A DNA stretch of 64,000 nucleotides from Monarcha castaneiventris obscurior (lineage: Eukaryota; Chordata; Aves; Passeriformes; Monarchidae). The translations under genes and the position numbers were made by a program. The notes beneath the pieces were generated by a model. The model worked only from the letters and a program-made list of their open reading frames with translations. It ran no database searches and was not told where the DNA came from. This document shows positions 24,001 to 37,300 of this stretch, one piece after another. Location of the stretch: assembly GCA_026261815.1 (NCBI GenBank), contig JAMPIT010000575.1, forward strand, positions 38,541,501 through 38,605,500. The letters run 5' to 3'. Each line of letters opens with the position of its first letter. The first letter of the stretch is position 1.

Positions 24001-27000
24001 AAATGACCTGGTACAACAGTATGGAGAGGAGATGGCTGGGAAGGAGAAGGATCACAGGCAGAAAGAGCCCTGGGAACTTTCAGGCACCCATTTAGAAGGT
24101 CCTGATGTACTACATTAATATTCAAGTTACCAGCCCAGGCCCTGATGCTGCAAATATTTAAAGAAAACCGACTTGACTCAGGCAAGCAGTTTCACAGCAA
24201 TGCTTGGCGCAAGTTTCCAGCCTCCATACACCATTTCCCCCACTCTTCCATCCCTCCTGCAGCTTTTTCTGAGGCGCTCTCCTGATTTCTTAAAATCATT
24301 CTGTGGATGATCATTTCTGTGCATGGCAGTGTGTGGGCTGAGCAATTGCTCTCAGCAACTGTTATTTATCAGGTGATTTTCATATGGCTCCCTCCACAAG
24401 AGAATGAGTTTTTTGCAAGACTTTGTTCTCCTTTTAAGCATCCAAACAATCCCTAACAGAATTAATATAGTATAATAAAATGTAATGTAATATAGTAAAA
24501 TGCCCTCATTGGTTAGAATAACTGTGGTCTATAAACCAGTGCAGCTGTAGCAAGAGGCAAAGTTGCTCTGGCATTTCAGAGGTTACTGGGCTCCTGTCTA
24601 TCATCAGGCTGTCTGGGCATCACTATTACGATATTTACTTTACATATCCCTGTTTGCAGTTATTTGTACAATGGTCCGAGTTTAACTGTTTGGATTTTCT
24701 GTTCTGTGTGTCTAATCTCTGCTGATTTCTACATGTATAGAGTTCATTTTGACCGGAATGGCTGAAAGTAGAAAAACACATTTGTCGTGGCTGTTTTCTG
24801 AGAAAAAAATCCCAAACAAATGTACTCATGTTTTGGAGCAGGGTCTTCAGGTTGACGGTGAGAAGAACTTGTATGTCAGGATGTGCCGTTTGCCTCATGC
24901 GTGGAAATCCACCCTCAGTGACTTGTCCAAACAGTGCCTTTGGAGCTGCAGCTTGCACATGTGCTGGAACACAGCCAAAATCCCCGCGGGGTTTCTTCAC
25001 ATTGTCCCAGCTACTGCCACAGTTCAGTAACCAGCCAGGACAACCCCAGACTCCAGACCTGGGAGGGGCAGGACCAGTTTCACTCCAGTGCAAAGGTCAA
25101 GGAGTCAGATGAAGCAACGGACAGTTTGAAGAAAGACAGAAGAGCAGCCTTTAATTTGATGGACTTTTGCCCTGAGTACAGCTACAAAAATCACAGGGGG
25201 TTTTCTCTTTCCAGGAGAAGTTTTTAGGAGGGTAAGTGTTTGGTCAGTTATGTCACCGGGTAAAGTTCCTTGAGTGTGGCAATTTGTGCCTGAGCGTGTA
25301 TGGCCTGGAGCTGGACACCTCATCCACACACAAAACCCCACAGTGGGAGCCTTGATATTTTCCCTTACGTTATCACCAGCTCTGACTCATGCAAGCAAAC
25401 CAGCTGAGACGTTAGCAGAATAAGAGATGGAAAAAGAGAAATTCAATTAAGAGAGCCAAGGAACTGTAATTGACTTCATCAAAGCAGATCCCTAATGAAC
25501 AAGATCCACAGAGAGGTTTGGTTCCATAATAGTGTGTTTTGCACTCACAGAGCAAATTACATACCAGGGAGCTGTTGATATTTGGTAAAATTAAGCACAG
25601 AGAGATTGTAACAGTCTCCCACAGGACCCTGAGTGTATCAGTGACAGCATGAGGGAAAGGTCCCAAAACTCCTTCCAACCCACCCTTCAGGCAAACTCTT
25701 CCGGTTGCCTTGCATGTGAGGACCCATGAGCTCCAACAAGCATCAGGTGGCAGAGCCTGATGATAATCCATGGATGGAGTGTGGGAACATCAGGAGGATT
25801 GGTCACGGTTCCCTACAGGAAGGGAGTCAGTGCTGTTAAACAGGCACTTATGTTGTGTAAGTCACCTCACACTTGTGTCTGACATAGGGCAGGTGTCTTT
25901 TTAAAGGAAAATTATATCAGTCACAGATTTTTTTTTTCTCTCTTAGCAATTCCTGTGCCAATTAACTGTTAACCTGACAATCATTGCAAAGATCAAAGAA
26001 CTTAAATGTTTAGATTATGTATGTCAAATGTTTCTGGAGTTTGACCAAATGTTAAGGTGGAGAAGAGCAAAAAGCAAGGGCAAGAGCCAGGAAAATTTGT
26101 GCGAATTAAATATCCAATCTGAAAAAATTTAGGGGAAGGTGGTGGAGGAGCAGGATGTGGATGAGCCACATACATCTGTATGGTGTGAGGGCATCTCTGG
26201 AGCACAGATCTTCAACATGTAATGTCCATTACATTTTGAGATCAAAAGATAATGCTTCCATGGCTTAGATGAGCTGCTTAGCACTTGCTTCTCAGTTAGC
26301 ATCTGCTCCAGGTCCAGAATTCATGCTTAGCCTGGAGGATGTCCTGTTTTGAAATACTGGTGCTGGCTTCAAAGAAATTAGTAACTAATGGAAAATCAGA
26401 AGCCTCAGTAAGTGATTTCAGTGACTGGTATCTCTCAAAATTGACATATCATGATTTATTTCAAATACAAATTTCCCCAGCTCCACCTTCCAGCACTGCA
26501 TCTGGCTATGCTTGTGTCTATAAGGGTACAACACTTCTATGTTATTGAATTATTCTTCCTTAAGCAGACTCTTTTAAACAGTGACAAGTTCTCCTTGTAC
26601 TCAAGATAAATAGACCAACATCTTTAAATCCAACTGAAGGGCATGTGTACCAGACATCTGCAAGACTTTTTTAGGAAAGCTCTATTCAACAATCAGTCTC
26701 CAGTTATCTTCCACTATATTTTGAAACTCTGCTGGGATTTATCCTTTTAAAGTGTGTCTTATGAGATTTCTATCACTGTAGCTTCTTGATTAGGAAGTGT
26801 ATGGTGAATCAAATATTTTATGGAATTGCAAGCATATGGAGTTACCCTTATCAGCTGCCTTTGGAAATGCCTAAATATCACACCGGTATTGTTGACCTGC
26901 TTTTCTTAATTGACGGACATCCATTATAGTAAACTTCTTTAATTCCTCATAGTAAAGTCCGATAACAGTAGTGCTCTGTTTCCCTCCAGTGAAGGTCAGG

Positions 27001-27372
27001 GCAATTGACTCAGTTTTAACCAGGTCATTCCATTTGCCCCTTCAAGAGTTAAATAAAGATAAATAGAGTATTTCAGGAACTTTATCACTCCGAAGACCTC
27101 AAAAATTAAAACTGCATATGCTATAATAGAAAATAAAGGAGCAGGATAATTTTTGTCCAGCATAATCCTGTGCAAGTTAATTTTCTGCGTAAGTTATTAT
27201 CTAAACAAACACATTTCTGAAAGGGTACTAAAAGAATGTGCATTAGGTTTTCAGCATAGCAACAGTGTTTCCAGTTTTGTCACTGTATTATCTTTTCACA
27301 TATTTAAATACCTTTGATGAGAGTTTGTGTGTGTAGTCATTCAGTCCAGGTGAAAATAAAGTATCCCTTGAG
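21016..27372. other. unique noncoding sequence
   Basis: No gene, RNA or interspersed repeat could be supported in this 6-kb stretch. A small AT-rich stutter built from AATATAGTA and AAAATG words lies at about 24465-24502, and a T-run at about 25929-25937. Short open frames are uncorrelated with one another. Confidence 0.55.
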
Positions 27373-27431
27373 AAATTTAAGAACGGCTCGGATCATGAAA
27401 AGAACAAGTATCTGTGATGGATAAACAGGAC
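27373..27431. repeat. first copy of a 59-bp dispersed direct repeat
   Basis: Compared base by base with 28122-28180, 55 of 59 positions match without gaps. The shared core is GGATCATGAAAAGAACAAGT (20 bp), with a second shared run CTGTGATGGATAAACAGGAC. I recognise no transposon family. The spacing between copies is 749 bp. Confidence 0.95.
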
Positions 27432-28121
27432 AAGCCCAACCAAATGGCAATCAATGAAAGCAAACAAGTGGAACATCTTTCAAGGAGGAGAGCGTGCCAG
27501 TTGAAACAAGCCTCCATCAAGGTCTACTGGAATTTCTGCAACCAGTAACTCCAGCTTTGCTTGGTCTTGGCACTGGAAGGAGGAAATACCTTCACAAGAA
27601 TGAACTTTTCCTGGACAATGGCTCCAGTATGCAGGACTGCTTTCCAACACCAGCCCTTGGATACTGCCCTCCCCATCTTGCACTTTCTCCCTTTGAAGGC
27701 TTCTTAACAACCCTCTACAAGGCTGCTTTTGCTTTCTTGGTGCTCATCTTCACAAGTCACTCAACACCATAAGAACAGTTTTTCAAATGAGTCCAACCCA
27801 GAAAATATTTGACTTGACCAGCTCATGTGTAAGACAACTGTGTGAATACAGAGTAGAATATACTTTATCCCATTGTGTAGATAATCTGTACTCAGCTCAT
27901 GTTTACTCCAGCATCAGGGGCAGGCAAACATTTTTCTGATGTAGCCTCTGATGTCTTTACAAAATTGAGTTTTCCAATATAGGTCAACTTCCCTTTAGGG
28001 CACGGACTTCTTGCTCAGCACTGAACTGTAGGTTTTACTTGTTTCTGTCTTAGAAATTCGCAGATGCATCTTCTGTTAGATGTAAACTCCAAGGAGCTTG
28101 CATTTTGAACGGGAAAGAAAA
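27432..28121. other. 690-bp segment bounded by two 59-bp repeats
   Basis: An open frame (27494-27772, plus, 92 codons) and an overlapping minus-strand frame lie inside, without recognisable products. I see no terminal TG...CA, no poly(A), no inverted terminal repeats and no RT-like sequence. The segment cannot be assigned to a mobile element, although the flanking repeats make that worth testing. Confidence 0.4.
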
Positions 28122-28180
28122 AAATTTAAGAACAGCATGGATCATGAAAAGAACAAGTACCTGTGATGGATAAACAGGAC
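28122..28180. repeat. second copy of the 59-bp dispersed direct repeat
   Basis: It has the same orientation as 27373-27431. The four differences cluster at the 5' part (three in a 5-bp patch) plus one transition in the middle. The last 18 bp are identical. Confidence 0.95.
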
Positions 28181-31100
28181 CACCCCTGTTTCCTCTTTCC
28201 AGGAGTGGAAAAGGGAGGGAAAAAAACCCCCACATGGTCATGTGAAGAAAAATTCTTCAGGACACCCAGCAATTAAGGTATGGAGCTGGCAAGAATTCCT
28301 GTTATGGATCCTCACTTGCAAGCTTAGAGGCTTTGAAGTCCTTTGAGGACCAGTCCCTCTTGACTGCAGGACAAGGCTTCTAGACCCAGTCTAATGAATT
28401 TAAGTGGTCCTGAACTGGGTGTTAGCTGTTAAGCACCATTGTTTCAGGAACAATGCATACCTCTTGATGGGGAGGAAGTTTCCAAGCTTGCTCTATGTGT
28501 CAGATGGCAGGAACTATAACTGGAGTGATTTCTTACTTTCTCCAGTAGCAAAGAGCAGTCAGTTGTGCCAATCACCACTAATAAATCACACTGTGTTTCT
28601 GTTGTCACCACACATGCTCTCTCACACACGCATTTCTAATATCTAAGCCTGGGTTGTATTTATTAGCAAGTGCTGATATGTTAAGTACCACACCTCCTTT
28701 CTGGGTCTATGTGTAATTTTCTCCTTATCCTGTGAAGACCCAGGACATAACCAATCTTGACTCCCTTTTCTCTACTAATGCCTTCAAGCAGAAGCTTTTA
28801 TGCTGGCAAAACTGGAAGCATCAGCACAAAACTGCCTAGGATTAGACCCTTTGCCTTTTATGGCAAAACAAACAGGTCTTCTTGAGGTCATATTCAAAAT
28901 GACTGTGAAAAATTGTGATGGGGGAAAGTTTTTGGCCGCTTGCCAGTAGCTGTTCACATGTCTTTGTTCCTGCTGATGAAAACCATACTGATTGCAGGGC
29001 TGACATCCTCGTGGACTGGCTGCATGTGCGCACAGGAAACGTGCACTTACAAGCTGAGCAGATTTTGCACACTGCTTCTCACCAGCACTCCCCTGGGTGA
29101 GGGAAAGTGGCACCAGTGGCTCTGTCCCTTGCTGAGATCATTTTGCCACTACATCTAGGACACCTACTGAGTCCTCCTGGCACAGCTACTTTGTTTTTCT
29201 TCACCCAGTTTATCACAGATCCCCAAAATCTGAAGGTGTATCTCTGATTTCTAATGCATTTACAAGACATGATGATGCAATATTAATTTGGTGGGATAAA
29301 AAAACATATACATGGGGCTTAAAATATTGTTATTAAGGTATTTTGCTGGTTCACAATTAATTCCTCTGGACTGAAAGAGCCTGCCCCTCTGCTTTGTGTA
29401 GCTCTTTTTGATCTTCTTTCTGTGACTGCTAACGGCCCCTCCTCCCCTTAGAAAGAAAAATCCTTTTATCATCTTTTCTCCCTCTGGGTGTTTGGCTCTG
29501 TTCTTCAGCTTCAGAGGGGTAAGGGGGATAAAGCTAAATGATCCCTCCAAAAATAATTCTGATGATTAGGACCCTTCCTACTCTTGGAGGGCCTGGGTGT
29601 ATTATCTTCTGCCTAGCTCTGGCTTCACTCCTGCTTTGTGCACAGATGAGCAAAGCTCAGGGAGGTTGGCACTGAGATCCAGCTTAGCCAGAGTGAAAGA
29701 CTCCTCTTCCCTGCGCCAGAGATGGATGCTGCTGTGAGGTTAATGTTTTACCAGCAGCAAGGAAAGAGCCACATTGAAAAGTCCCTCTGACAGAGGCAGT
29801 GTTGCAAAGTGGTCTGTTCCCCATCTTTGCTGCCAGATGCAGAGGGGCAGGGGATGCCTGTGGTGGGGTGGCTGTCTTTGACCTTCTCACTCTCCTTCAG
29901 CATGGCTCTCCTCACAGGGAGCAGAGACCAGAGGAGCTGCTTGCTTGTCTCCTTTTCTAAGTAAGGGAGCCAGGGTGGGTGCAGACACCAATTCTTTGGG
30001 GTGCTGTCTGGCTCTTACCTTCTTAGGTGTCCCTTCTGTATCCTTGCTTGTGTTGTACTTTGTAAAGGCAATTTCCCAAACCGTGGCAAAAGAGGGCATT
30101 TCTCAGAACAACTTCAGCCTGCTGGAGACACGAGGAGGAATCATGTCCTGCCATTGAGCTCCTCCGTGGAGCCACAGGCAGGATGAGACAGCCCTTGCCT
30201 TGAGCCTTTAGAGACTTCCATGAAGCTGAAAGGCCAACAAGCACTGCAGGTTGCTCAGCAGGCCCATCGAGGTTGTGAGGAAACCCCCCAAAAGACAAAC
30301 ATGACATGTTCATGGACATTACACAGAGCTGAATTATTCACAGGAAATGTGTAAGCAAAACTTAGATGTTTTTCTCAGCAGAAGCTCAGCAGCTGGAGGT
30401 CCAGGACAAGTGCTTTCTACCAGGCAAGCACTTTGAAGCAAGCCTGCAGTGATCTTGGGGTAAAGGCTGAGAGCTGCTGTGGTGCTTCAGGATCTGGGTC
30501 TGCAGGCAAAGAATGAGTACTTGGGGATTTATTTTCTTTTGGTTTCAGCTTCTAGCTCTGAAGCATGGGGATCAGATCTCATGTCTGTGAATGTCAGGGG
30601 AAAAAAGCTCCATGCTGTGTAAGCAGTGTGCTAGCTGTAGCGAAAAAAGAGTAGTGCACTGAAAGTCTGATGTGATCAAATAAAAACATATCCTTGTGCC
30701 ACTCAGACTGTGAATGAGGTAAAATAATTAAAAGTTTGAACAAAGTGCTTTCCAGCTCCCTTCTGTTCTTTTCCCGCAGGCATTTGGTACGTTGCTTCAT
30801 CTTAACTGGGGAAACCATATTTAATTTGAACCTGGATTCAAATCACCTGAGCCCTGGTCAAAAAGTAAATGCAAAGTCAAATCAATTTTGTGTAAAGCTA
30901 AGTACAGCCAGCTACTGGGAATTACAGCCACTGCTAGCAATTATCACAGTTGTGATGGTTATTTCCAGAGACACTTTATATTTTGTTTTTGCAGGCTCCA
31001 CTTCATAACACACAAACTTGAAAATTACCTTTTACGCTTCACCACTGAAATGCTATTAATTTGCTAAAAAAAAATTAAAGAAGCAATCAATATCTCAGAA

Positions 31101-32789
31101 GTTTAGAACTTGCCAAAGACCCTTAATTTGCATTCAAAATATTTCTATGTGAAAGATGTCTCCAATCTAATTGAATTTTCAGTGTTCTCTTCGAGGCTTC
31201 CTCTCTTTGTCTCTGGGTAACACAAGTCAGTATTTCTCTCTTTCACTTTGTAGTCACAGCTTCTCTTCTGGGGACAAGGTCTGGGGCAGAAACTGTTTCT
31301 GCACTGATGACGTGGCTCTGCTGGCTGGCTTGGGACTCACTGGGAAGGTTTTGCAATCCACCTGTGAAATCCATCCCAGTTCATCCAGCCTCCTCTTTTA
31401 ACTTTCTGAGGCCAATATCCAGCAAAGTTTGCCCTTCAGAGAAGTATTTACGGCTGAAGAGACTCATCAAAGAGTCCACAACACAGTGCTGGTGGGGGAA
31501 AGGCAAATCTTGTCTTTAGTGTGCTCACAGCCATTCACTTGCCTGCAGAAGGGATGTCTAGGAACTTGGCACCAGCAGCTTTGGAGGGCTCTGAGCAGCT
31601 CCAAGGAGAAGCCAAGTGCCTCCCTTCAGTCAAATTTCTATTTGCATATTAATGAAGATACTTTGCACTGAAACCAGAATAACGTTTCAGACATGAAACA
31701 TGTAAGGCTGAGAATCAGGGAAGAAAAGCAACCATTTGTGGGCTGGGTGACCTGGCCTATGCTGGGAGAAGCAAAGAGCTGAGCTGACAAGCAGGCAAAA
31801 AACCTTGTGGTTCAGTCTGCTCATGCATTGTTCAGTGAAAGAACCAAACCAAAACAACCCTACAATGCTAAATATGAGAATATGAGCATTTTACAACAAT
31901 CGAGATCAGGTTAAAGAATCTGTGGTCTAAGAAAGAGCTTAATGTATGTACCAGATCATGTATTCATGCTGAATATCTCAGACAACTCTAGCTGCAATTT
32001 TACATTTGCCATTCTAAATATAATTTTTCTGGTGAGTGGCAATGAAAAACTTTTAACAGCTTGCTTGGAAGGGGGCTGTGCTTTGGTTTACAGTGAGCTT
32101 GTAGCTACAGACAGCTGCTAACATCCAGCTACAGCACTCAGCCAGGTACCTTTCTGAGACAGGCATCTTTGTAAAGTGGCACCCTAAGTTTTCTTAACTG
32201 GGGATACTGCCTTGAAAAAAACAGCTTGTGATTTTATTCAAATTACTGCAGCAGCAAAAAATTTGGACCAAGCTGTTTATGGATTGGGGCGGATCCAGGA
32301 CTACAGAGGTCAGGAAGAGTTCAAGTTCATACATAATGTATGGCGTGTTTTAATAAGGCTCCTTTCATACTTGAGTTTGTCTGCCCGCCTTTGCATGAAG
32401 CTGCAAAGCCACAGGCATCACTGTTTAAAATTAAAAAAGCACGACTAAAACCCTCCCCCTGTGCACTTTTAAAGGCAGGTCTGTTTTCCAGGTGGCTCCA
32501 TGGAGCCCCATTGCAGCTGCGCAAGGCGGTTGCCCCGCACGGCGCAGGAACGCCTGCCCTCCCAGCTAATTATCCAGCTCTTTGTTTCAGCTCCTCTGTT
32601 TGCTCAGGGCATGTCAACCGTGGGAAATTCCTGCCTGTGCTGGGAAGTTGCTGATGGCGGGGCGAAAACATTTTTACATAGATTAGACCTTTAAAAGTGG
32701 TTACTAATACCCACTAATATGGATGGACACTTTCTGCTATACATTGCTTTGCTCTCTTTCCCAGCTATTAAGGAATGCAGCATCATGAG
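28181..32789. other. unique noncoding sequence with a small CpG cluster
   Basis: No gene is recognised. The only compositional oddity is at 32515-32560, described separately. Poly(A)-signal-like words occur at AT-rich spots but are not accompanied by a supported transcript. Confidence 0.5.
32515..32560. other. small CpG cluster
   Basis: Six CpGs fall within about 35 bp (32520-32552), in the context GCGCAAGGCGG and CCGCACGGCGCAGG. Two more lie in GGCGGGGCG at 32657-32665. It is too short to be a standard CpG island. It may be an enhancer core or chance. Confidence 0.3.
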
Positions 32790-32935
32790 AGCCAGTTCTG
32801 CAAGATGCTGAGCCTTTGGCTGTCATCCAGCAAAAACTTAAATATAGGGATGGTCCCATTGACTTCAGCTGGATGGAATGAGCCCTTAGGCCCAGATCCT
32901 CAAAGGCATCTGGGCAACTGGCTCCCAAGGTCTGG
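32790..32935. repeat. ancient sauropsid interspersed repeat fragment (non-autonomous type)
   Basis: The phrases GTCCCATTGACTTCAGCTGG (32853-32872) and GGCCCAGATCCTCAAAGG (32889-32906) match words I recall from a very old, abundant palindromic repeat in turtle, crocodilian and bird DNA. In that repeat, CCCATTGACTTCA and CAGATCCTCAAAGG recur. The left part, with GTTCTGCAAGATGC and AAAAACTTAAATA, also fits. I do not know the accepted family name and the ends are approximate. Confidence 0.45.
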
Positions 32936-34072
32936 ACTCAGGGTCTGTTTTCATGTGTGATATATTTGGTGCTTGAGACAGGGGCTGTTTAATCAAACAG
33001 CTCTTCCCTTTGGCTGTACTATTTTTGCAAGAGGAAGATTTGTAGTTTTCATAGCCAGGATTGGGGACTACAGAACTGGATGTGCTGATTTGGGTTTCCA
33101 GCTCATAGAAATGTGTCCTAAAATCATACTTGTGAATGTATTGAGCAAAATTCTGAGCACAAGTCTGTGTTGCAGCAGAATCTCCAGCTTTACAGCCATC
33201 TTCCGATGTACACGGTAGCTATTGTAATCTTGTATTTTGAAGTGAGAGAATGAGTTCTGGAGCACCTACATAGCTCAGCAAATGTCATACAGTGACAGGT
33301 GAGGAGTTATGCCAGAAAAGGAAAAATCAGATTTCCTAAGCCACTAGACAGCGCAGTTCCTCCTGAGGATGAGAAGAAGGGTATGAGACCTGGCCTGTTC
33401 TGCAGCCTGGCAGCGCCTATAGCTGGCAAAAGGAAATATGGGCAATCCCATGGGAGCAGGCACAGTGAAGGTGACAGTCTTAAAGTTTGTACCGACACAG
33501 TTTGAAGATGGGAATGCTTTCAAACTCCTGGATCTATGTTCCTGCTCTGATTTTTATCTGAAATTGTGTCAAGGTGAGAACCCCCCTTCTCTCCCCATTT
33601 ATTTTCACTGAGGAAATCTGAGTTTTCAGGCTGCAGTGGAGAAATAAGCAGTAGTCAGGCTCAGACCCTGCAGACCAGTGTGTGTCACAGCTCACATCAC
33701 AGAGCAGATTAAGCATGGCCTTCCCCTGCAATTCGTTCTGAAAGAAAATACCCCAGCAGAGTGAGTGTCTGGCTGTGCTGTTGGATTCAGTGCTGGGTAA
33801 ACACACAGGCTGTGGTAGACAAGCACGTGTTTGCTTTACTTCCTTAAGAAGCAACTGCATGCCAAATATGTGTAGCTACATCAATATACCAGAAGTATGC
33901 AAAATTCAAACTCTTTGCATTTCTTTTACACCAGTTACACAATTTCTTTTACACCAGAGAATATTTCAATCTTGCTTGGCATAAGGCACTTCCAGCGTGC
34001 AGCAGTGAGTGCCTGTACAAATATCAGAGGGAGATTATGGATTAGAACCTAAACATGTCTATGACATTGTGT
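32936..34072. other. unique noncoding sequence
   Basis: Nothing is recognised apart from a short direct repeat at 33919-33957. Open frames are short and mutually overlapping. Confidence 0.55.
33919..33957. repeat. direct repeat, 16-bp unit, period 23
   Basis: ATTTCTTTTACACCAG occurs at 33919-33934 and 33942-33957, identical and separated by 7 bp. Confidence 0.93.
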
Positions 34073-34310
34073 CAGGGGAGGTTTGTGTTGGATATTAGGA
34101 AAAGTTTCTTCACCTAGAGGGTGGTCAGGTACTGGGACAGTATCCCTAAGGAAATGATCATGGCACTGAGCCTGCCAGAATTCAGCAAGTGTTTCAACAA
34201 CATTCTCAAGCACATGGTGTGACTTTTGGGGTTGTCCTATGCAAAGCCAGGTGTTGGACTTCGTGATCCTGGTGGGTCCCTTCCAACTCAAGATATTCTA
34301 TGATTCTATA
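34073..34310 (+). mobile_element. CR1 LINE 3'-end fragment, GGATATTCTATGATTCTA-type tail
   Basis: In sense orientation it opens with CAGGGGAGGTTTGTGTTGGA (consensus-like GGGAGGTTTAGGTTGGA) and continues with GGAAAAGTTTCTTCACC, AGAGGGTGGTCAGGTACTGG, GGTGTTGGACTTCGTGATCC, TGGGTCCCTTCCAACTCAAG and the tail ATATTCTATGATTCTATA. It is 5'-truncated at about 240 bp. It has the AACTCAGGATATTC tail class shared with 58936-58998, distinct from the AACCCAAACCATTC class of the other CR1 tails here. Confidence 0.95.
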
Positions 34311-37300
34311 ACATTTAGGGTGACACCTCCAGCCTCTACTGTATGGCTGTTTATTTCCAACCTTGATATCAAGGATCCCATTCTAATAGCTGGAGGTCGA
34401 GCATTCCTTTGATTCTAAACCCATCTGAAATGCTATAGGGCATCCCTATCTCACCTGTAGCTATTTTTCCAAAAGGGCATGGGTGTCCCTTAGATCCTGT
34501 GCTACATCTGACAGCCTTCAGGGGTGTCCCAAGCAGCTCTACTTGCCCATGTGTGGATGGTCTGGCACCTCCCTTCAGGTTCATTTTGTGTTTGCTCTCC
34601 TTACAGATCCAGTCATTGCACATCCCTCACGAAGCTGCTTTTTGTCAGCTCTCCTCTACCAGACCATATGATTTAATGACACTTTTCCATTTCTGCTTTC
34701 TGATGCTGAAAGATCAGTGTAGCACTGACACTGCCTTGCTTAATGTATTGCAAAGAAGACACCTTTAGTTCCTAATGATGATTCAACAAACACTGACACC
34801 AAACCTTCCTTGCTTAGAATAGCTGAGCCCTTCCAGCTGGGCGTCATGTTTGTTAAAAGCTATGGATGTTTTAACTACCTCCCAAAGCAAAACCCAGCAT
34901 CATCTAGGTTTCAATTAAAGAGAAAATAAAAAAGATTAAATGCTACACAACAGCATTTCCATACCTTTATTTTATAAGTTGCTGCTTCCCAACCACCCAT
35001 TCTGTGTTTGCTTGCTCCTGACAGCCTGGCGAAGAGGGTGTGGGACTGGGACAGGGAGATGCCAGGGGCAGATTAATGGTGACTTTCTGAAATTTATGCT
35101 TATTTGAGAGAGGTGAGAGTACAACCAGAGATGGCTGTTAAGTGTCAGTGTGGCAGGGAGTTGCAGACACCTCAGGCAACGTTGGACTCATGCTTCACAG
35201 CTTTTATTTACTGAGCCAGCCCCAAATGAACATGATCAGTAGGCAGGAAGCATACAGTAGCATAAGGAATGCTTCCTCTTGCAGCTTCTGTGTGCTTAAA
35301 TTGCTCAGACCCTGAATCCTGTTCATTCACACTGTAAGCTTTAATCTGTTCCGTTTTATTTCCTCATGTGTGTCTGCAAAATCTCCTCTGCAGGATGCTG
35401 GATGCATGGTAAGATGTGCTAAGTGCAAATACAAAATTTGCAGCAGGGACTTGATTTTGGCTCTTATGCTTTAGATAGTCCTGATGTGAGAACTTGTCTC
35501 TGCTCTTTGTGTAGCCTCCCTGGGGAGGATGGGGCACAGCATGGATGAAGGAAGCACTAAAATTTTGAGGAAAGGATGTCATGAGCTTCCTTCTATGCTG
35601 ATGCTTGAATAGCTGGGCAACCTCTGAAATGCTCTCTCACAGATTCATGCTTCTTGAAAGGGGTCAGTCCTTGGTGCCAAAACCCAGCCCATTTGTTCCT
35701 GCCACTCTGATGAAATTCTACAACTCCAGCACAGAGGGTTCATCTGACCAAGGCTGCGCTTCCTTTGAAACTCCATGGCACCAGCAAGAGAAAACTCTCA
35801 ATTTTGGTTCTGGTCATACACGCTGCAGTCCATTGGAGGCCACTTCTGTGTTAAAGAATGAAGTCTGTTCCTGTGCAGAGCTGGTCCTTATCACCCCACA
35901 TGCAGATCCCTTATTCTGGAGGTAAATTAGCTGACGTACAAGGTTCTCCTCTCTGAAGAGTGTATCTGCATCTACCACTATATCCCTTAAGCAGGCCAGG
36001 GTCCGGACAAGCTGACAGGTGCAGTCTATATCTGTGTTACCAAAGTAGGCTCTTAGCCTCTGAAACAAGGTTTTTATTGGGAATGGCGAGAAAGCTGAAA
36101 TGCTGAAATTGCCTGTGCACGGAGAGGCCGTACATTAGCACAGGGCTCAGGATGCAGGTCAGGACCACTCTGTACAAACAGTCTCATCCTTGCCTGCAGA
36201 CCTTGATGCTGAGGAGTGCAGGCTGTTTGCCTCAGTCCATTCCTGCAGTGCCAGACTACTGGGCACACGACCCCTTCCCAAGTGCCTTTCACCTGACCGA
36301 GAGGCTAACGTGCAAACATGCCATGCCTTCACTGCAGCCCCACTTCACAGGCTGAGCAATGCTTGGGAAAAGGCTATTTATCAGGTGAAGGGAAGGGTGG
36401 AGGCCCTAGTGAAGAAGCCCTGCTCCCACATCAGACCTGATGAGATGCCAGCACTGATGTTGCACAGCCTGCAAGCAAGGACCAGTTTTAAATTTACATC
36501 CCATCTGTGCATTTTACCAGTGCAATACTCCTCATAAAACATTCACATGGATTGGATTTCTACCAGGTCTTCAATGTTTTGGAAATACACAGTGCTGCTT
36601 TGGCACAACTTTCTTGTCCCTGGATGGCCTAAGGACTTGTGAGAATTTTGCAAGCTTGACTTATTCTTTTGCTTTTTCTAATGCTCTGCCAGCCTGTACA
36701 TATTTTTGGTGATCTTCAGGAAGGCTGTGACTGACACTGCATGGGCAAGACTTGCTTTGACTGTAATGGATAAGGCCCTTAATGGGAATAGGAAGAGCTG
36801 GGGAAGACTAAACCCAACCTCTCATGTAACTTATGAATCTCTCTGCAGAAATTGCTTAGGACAGGATCCTCATATAACACTTGTGTCACCCAAGGACATG
36901 TATCCCTCTGAAACAGGGGAAGTTCTGCTTTATAACTTTCAAGAGCATTTGCAAATCCCACTCTTCTCCTTGAGTGTCTGCCTTGCACTTTATAAACTAT
37001 GGGGTAACTGTATGTATTTCTGTTCAATGCAAGATGAGGCCCCTAGAACCACTGGATATTTCTGCATTATAAACACTGTTAAAAAAATAAATCCCAGCCT
37101 TGTCCCTGCTGTGTTGTTTTGTTTTGAATTTTCCTCTGACTCATCTGAAGAGAGCATGTTTCAGAGATATTTCTACCCACAGTGTGTCATATTGATCAAT
37201 TTCTGCAAGTAGATAATTTGCCCAGTGATCTTCCCCATTCTACCTTCCCACCACACTTGGTTAGGTGGATGTGGGTCTCTCAAGAAACACCTGGTGGCTT

